Position numbers and translations under genes: made by a program. Positions 22,491 to 23,633 of a stretch of 23,633 bases of DNA are shown here, in pieces (position 1 is the stretch's first letter; each line of letters begins with the position of its first letter). The stretch spans positions 1 through 23,633 of IMG/VR virus record IMGVR_UViG_3300040801_006091; one strand, given 5' to 3'. Below the pieces are notes generated by a model. The model ran no database searches. It saw nothing but the letters and a program-made list of their open reading frames with translations, and had not been told where the DNA came from. The DNA comes from a virus.

Positions 22491-22811
22491 TTGATTTTAC
22501 CAAATAATTACTTTGTTTATACTTATATTTTGATAATATCCTCAAATAAACAATTAAAATCTGCTTCCTAATAAACCAATACAATTTCATAGTGGACGTT
22601 CTTTGTGCGGCTATTTAACATAATATTAATTATAAGACAAAAGTATTGTTTATTTAATTGAGAACATTACAATCATATCATTCCTATAACGCTGATGAAG
22701 AAATCTCAAGTATAACTTCCCATTTAACTATTATCATTTTAATCGCGCGCGCTCCTATTAAATCAATTTACCTTTAGCCTAATTGTTCATTTAAATTATT
22801 TTTCATTCCAA
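22491..22811. other. 320-nt AT-rich intergenic region
   Basis: No convincing gene on either strand; the short - strand frame at 22408-22590 lies antisense to the broken gene and looks spurious. AT-rich with scattered TTTG and TATA-like words but no convincing -33/-7 pair. A short GC-rich patch (CGCGCGCG at about 22744) stands out. A phage/host junction could lie here or just left of here, but no target duplication or terminal repeat is visible. Confidence 0.5.
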
Positions 22812-23633
22812 ATGCTAAATATTATGAAGATAGCTAAACGTATAGTTTCATTATTCATCGCTGTATCTCTGGTAACTTCTTGTGCACTGATCGAAGAGAA
22901 AACGAATGGATTAAATAAGTTAGATCCCGAAAATGTAATAGAAGTTTCAGATATTACTGAGAATTATAGTTATTTCACAGTTTTTGCTGATGCTGAATTT
23001 GATCATACGAATGCTTTTGGTTTACATATAAAGTACGGTTCAATGCGTTTTCGTAGTCTTGATGTCATGAGTAACTATAATATTGCTGGTGGGATTGCTT
23101 TTACAAATAATATAACTGGTCGCGATATAAATTTTGACAATTTCGATGGTAGTAACCTATTGACCTATAGAGCAACCTATAGTTATCCAATATTTTCGAA
23201 ACTCCGTAAAAAAAGGTTTCCTACTCCGATCCAACAAACAACAAATAATAATTCTAGTCAGAAATTTACTCAAGAATCTACTGGTAAACTGCTTTATAGC
23301 GACAGATATCTTGTTGATAACCTTAGTGTCAGTCTAGGATTTGAAAGTGTTTTTACTGGTTTTAGATCAGATGATAGATTGGCTTATGGTTTTCCAGAAT
23401 TTAACAATGATCCAATGGATTATTTTGCAAGCGATTATTTTGCAATTTACAGCAATACTCAATTTTTAACTGCCGGGATGAAACTTAGTCGATTAGTAAA
23501 TTCAGTTATAAATGTGAAGTTAGATGGCGAAGAATATAACGGTCATTTTTTATCTATTCTTGATCTTGGTCTTAATGTTTTGGTGGTACTTCAACCCAAG
23601 TTAATTCCTTTGAATTTAATGAAGGTGCTATGA
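22812..23633 (+). CDS. SpII lipoprotein of unknown function, probably frameshifted at the end
   Basis: 273 residues to a TGA at the last window base. ATG at 22812, or Met5 at 22824 as the more usual start for the signal peptide. The signal (IAKRIVSLFIAVSLVTSC) ends in a lipobox V-T-S-C at Cys24, so an outer-membrane or periplasmic lipoprotein is predicted. The body is beta-rich with alternating strands (YFTVFADAEFDHT, ADYFAIYSNTQFL-like) and an asparagine-rich loop. No family recognised. Near 23578-23581 a four-T run seems to lack one T: the frame with five T continues as NVFGGTSTQVNSFEFNEGAM without a stop to the window end, more protein-like than the present LVVLQPKLIPLN tail. The gene thus probably continues beyond the window. 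Confidence 0.6.
   Translation: MLNIMKIAKRIVSLFIAVSLVTSCALIEEKTNGLNKLDPENVIEVSDITENYSYFTVFADAEFDHTNAFGLHIKYGSMRFRSLDVMSNYNIAGGIAFTNNITGRDINFDNFDGSNLLTYRATYSYPIFSKLRKKRFPTPIQQTTNNNSSQKFTQESTGKLLYSDRYLVDNLSVSLGFESVFTGFRSDDRLAYGFPEFNNDPMDYFASDYFAIYSNTQFLTAGMKLSRLVNSVINVKLDGEEYNGHFLSILDLGLNVLVVLQPKLIPLNLMKVL

Noticed and set aside
22408-22590. 60-codon frame on the - strand
   Set aside because: Antisense to the broken small gene and the AT-rich intergenic part; no recognisable pattern.
1-23633. CRISPR arrays, tRNA genes, rRNA genes and insertion sequences
   Set aside because: I saw no regularly spaced repeats, no tRNA-like cloverleaf and no transposase frame in the window.

Overview
The window is most of the virion-structure and lysis part of a contractile-tailed, Mu-like (myovirus-type) prophage in a low-GC Bacteroidota host, probably in Flavobacteriia. 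The phylum call rests on four things: TAnnTTTG-type -7 promoter elements, almost no Shine-Dalgarno sequences, several protein types I recognise as typical of Bacteroidota phages (an HRD-type amidase with an EF-hand insert, a moron ending in a KYVHQLQNLYFALTGEEL motif, a tail-terminator/BspA-repeat protein), and a SpII lipoprotein at the right edge.

Layout. (1) Positions 1-827, + strand: the 3' end of an early operon, with the C-terminus of an IbrA-like PAPS-reductase-family protein, an overlapping IbrB/ParB-like protein, and a 53-residue XRE helix-turn-helix protein. (2) Positions 843-7526, - strand: a head, neck and lysis unit. Transcription runs ClpP-like protease/scaffold, decoration protein, major capsid protein, HeH protein, a 44-residue protein, a neck candidate, a tail-terminator/BspA-repeat fusion, a small acidic protein, a coiled-coil membrane protein, a holin-like protein and an amidase. 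(3) Positions 7605-8272, + strand: a two-gene moron inserted against the late genes; its second gene looks like a tandem ribbon-helix-helix DNA-binding protein. (4) Positions 8289-21965, - strand: tail and portal unit. Transcription runs sheath, tube, tail-assembly chaperone with a -1 frameshift extension, tape measure, gp46-like, a beta-rich protein, baseplate J (gp47), gp48-like, a fibre-like protein, a Z-like protein, gp43 (DNA_circ_N), gp44 hub, gp45 spike, a gpW-like connector and the portal. (5) Positions 21966-22811: the late promoter, a + strand terminator, a small gene with an in-frame TGA, and probably the unmapped phage/host junction. (6) Positions 22812-23633: a lipoprotein gene that seems to carry a one-base frameshift near its end.

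The strongest unexplained signal is a 29-bp box, 27/29 identical between copies at 7557-7585 and 22025-22053. It contains the palindrome TATGCC-N7-GGCATA. One copy lies upstream of each of the two long late units, and a -7-like element follows 16-18 bp downstream each time. I infer that the two units are switched on together by one phage regulator. No terminase gene is visible, and the gene order is tail, portal, head, lysis, so terminase should lie outside the window.
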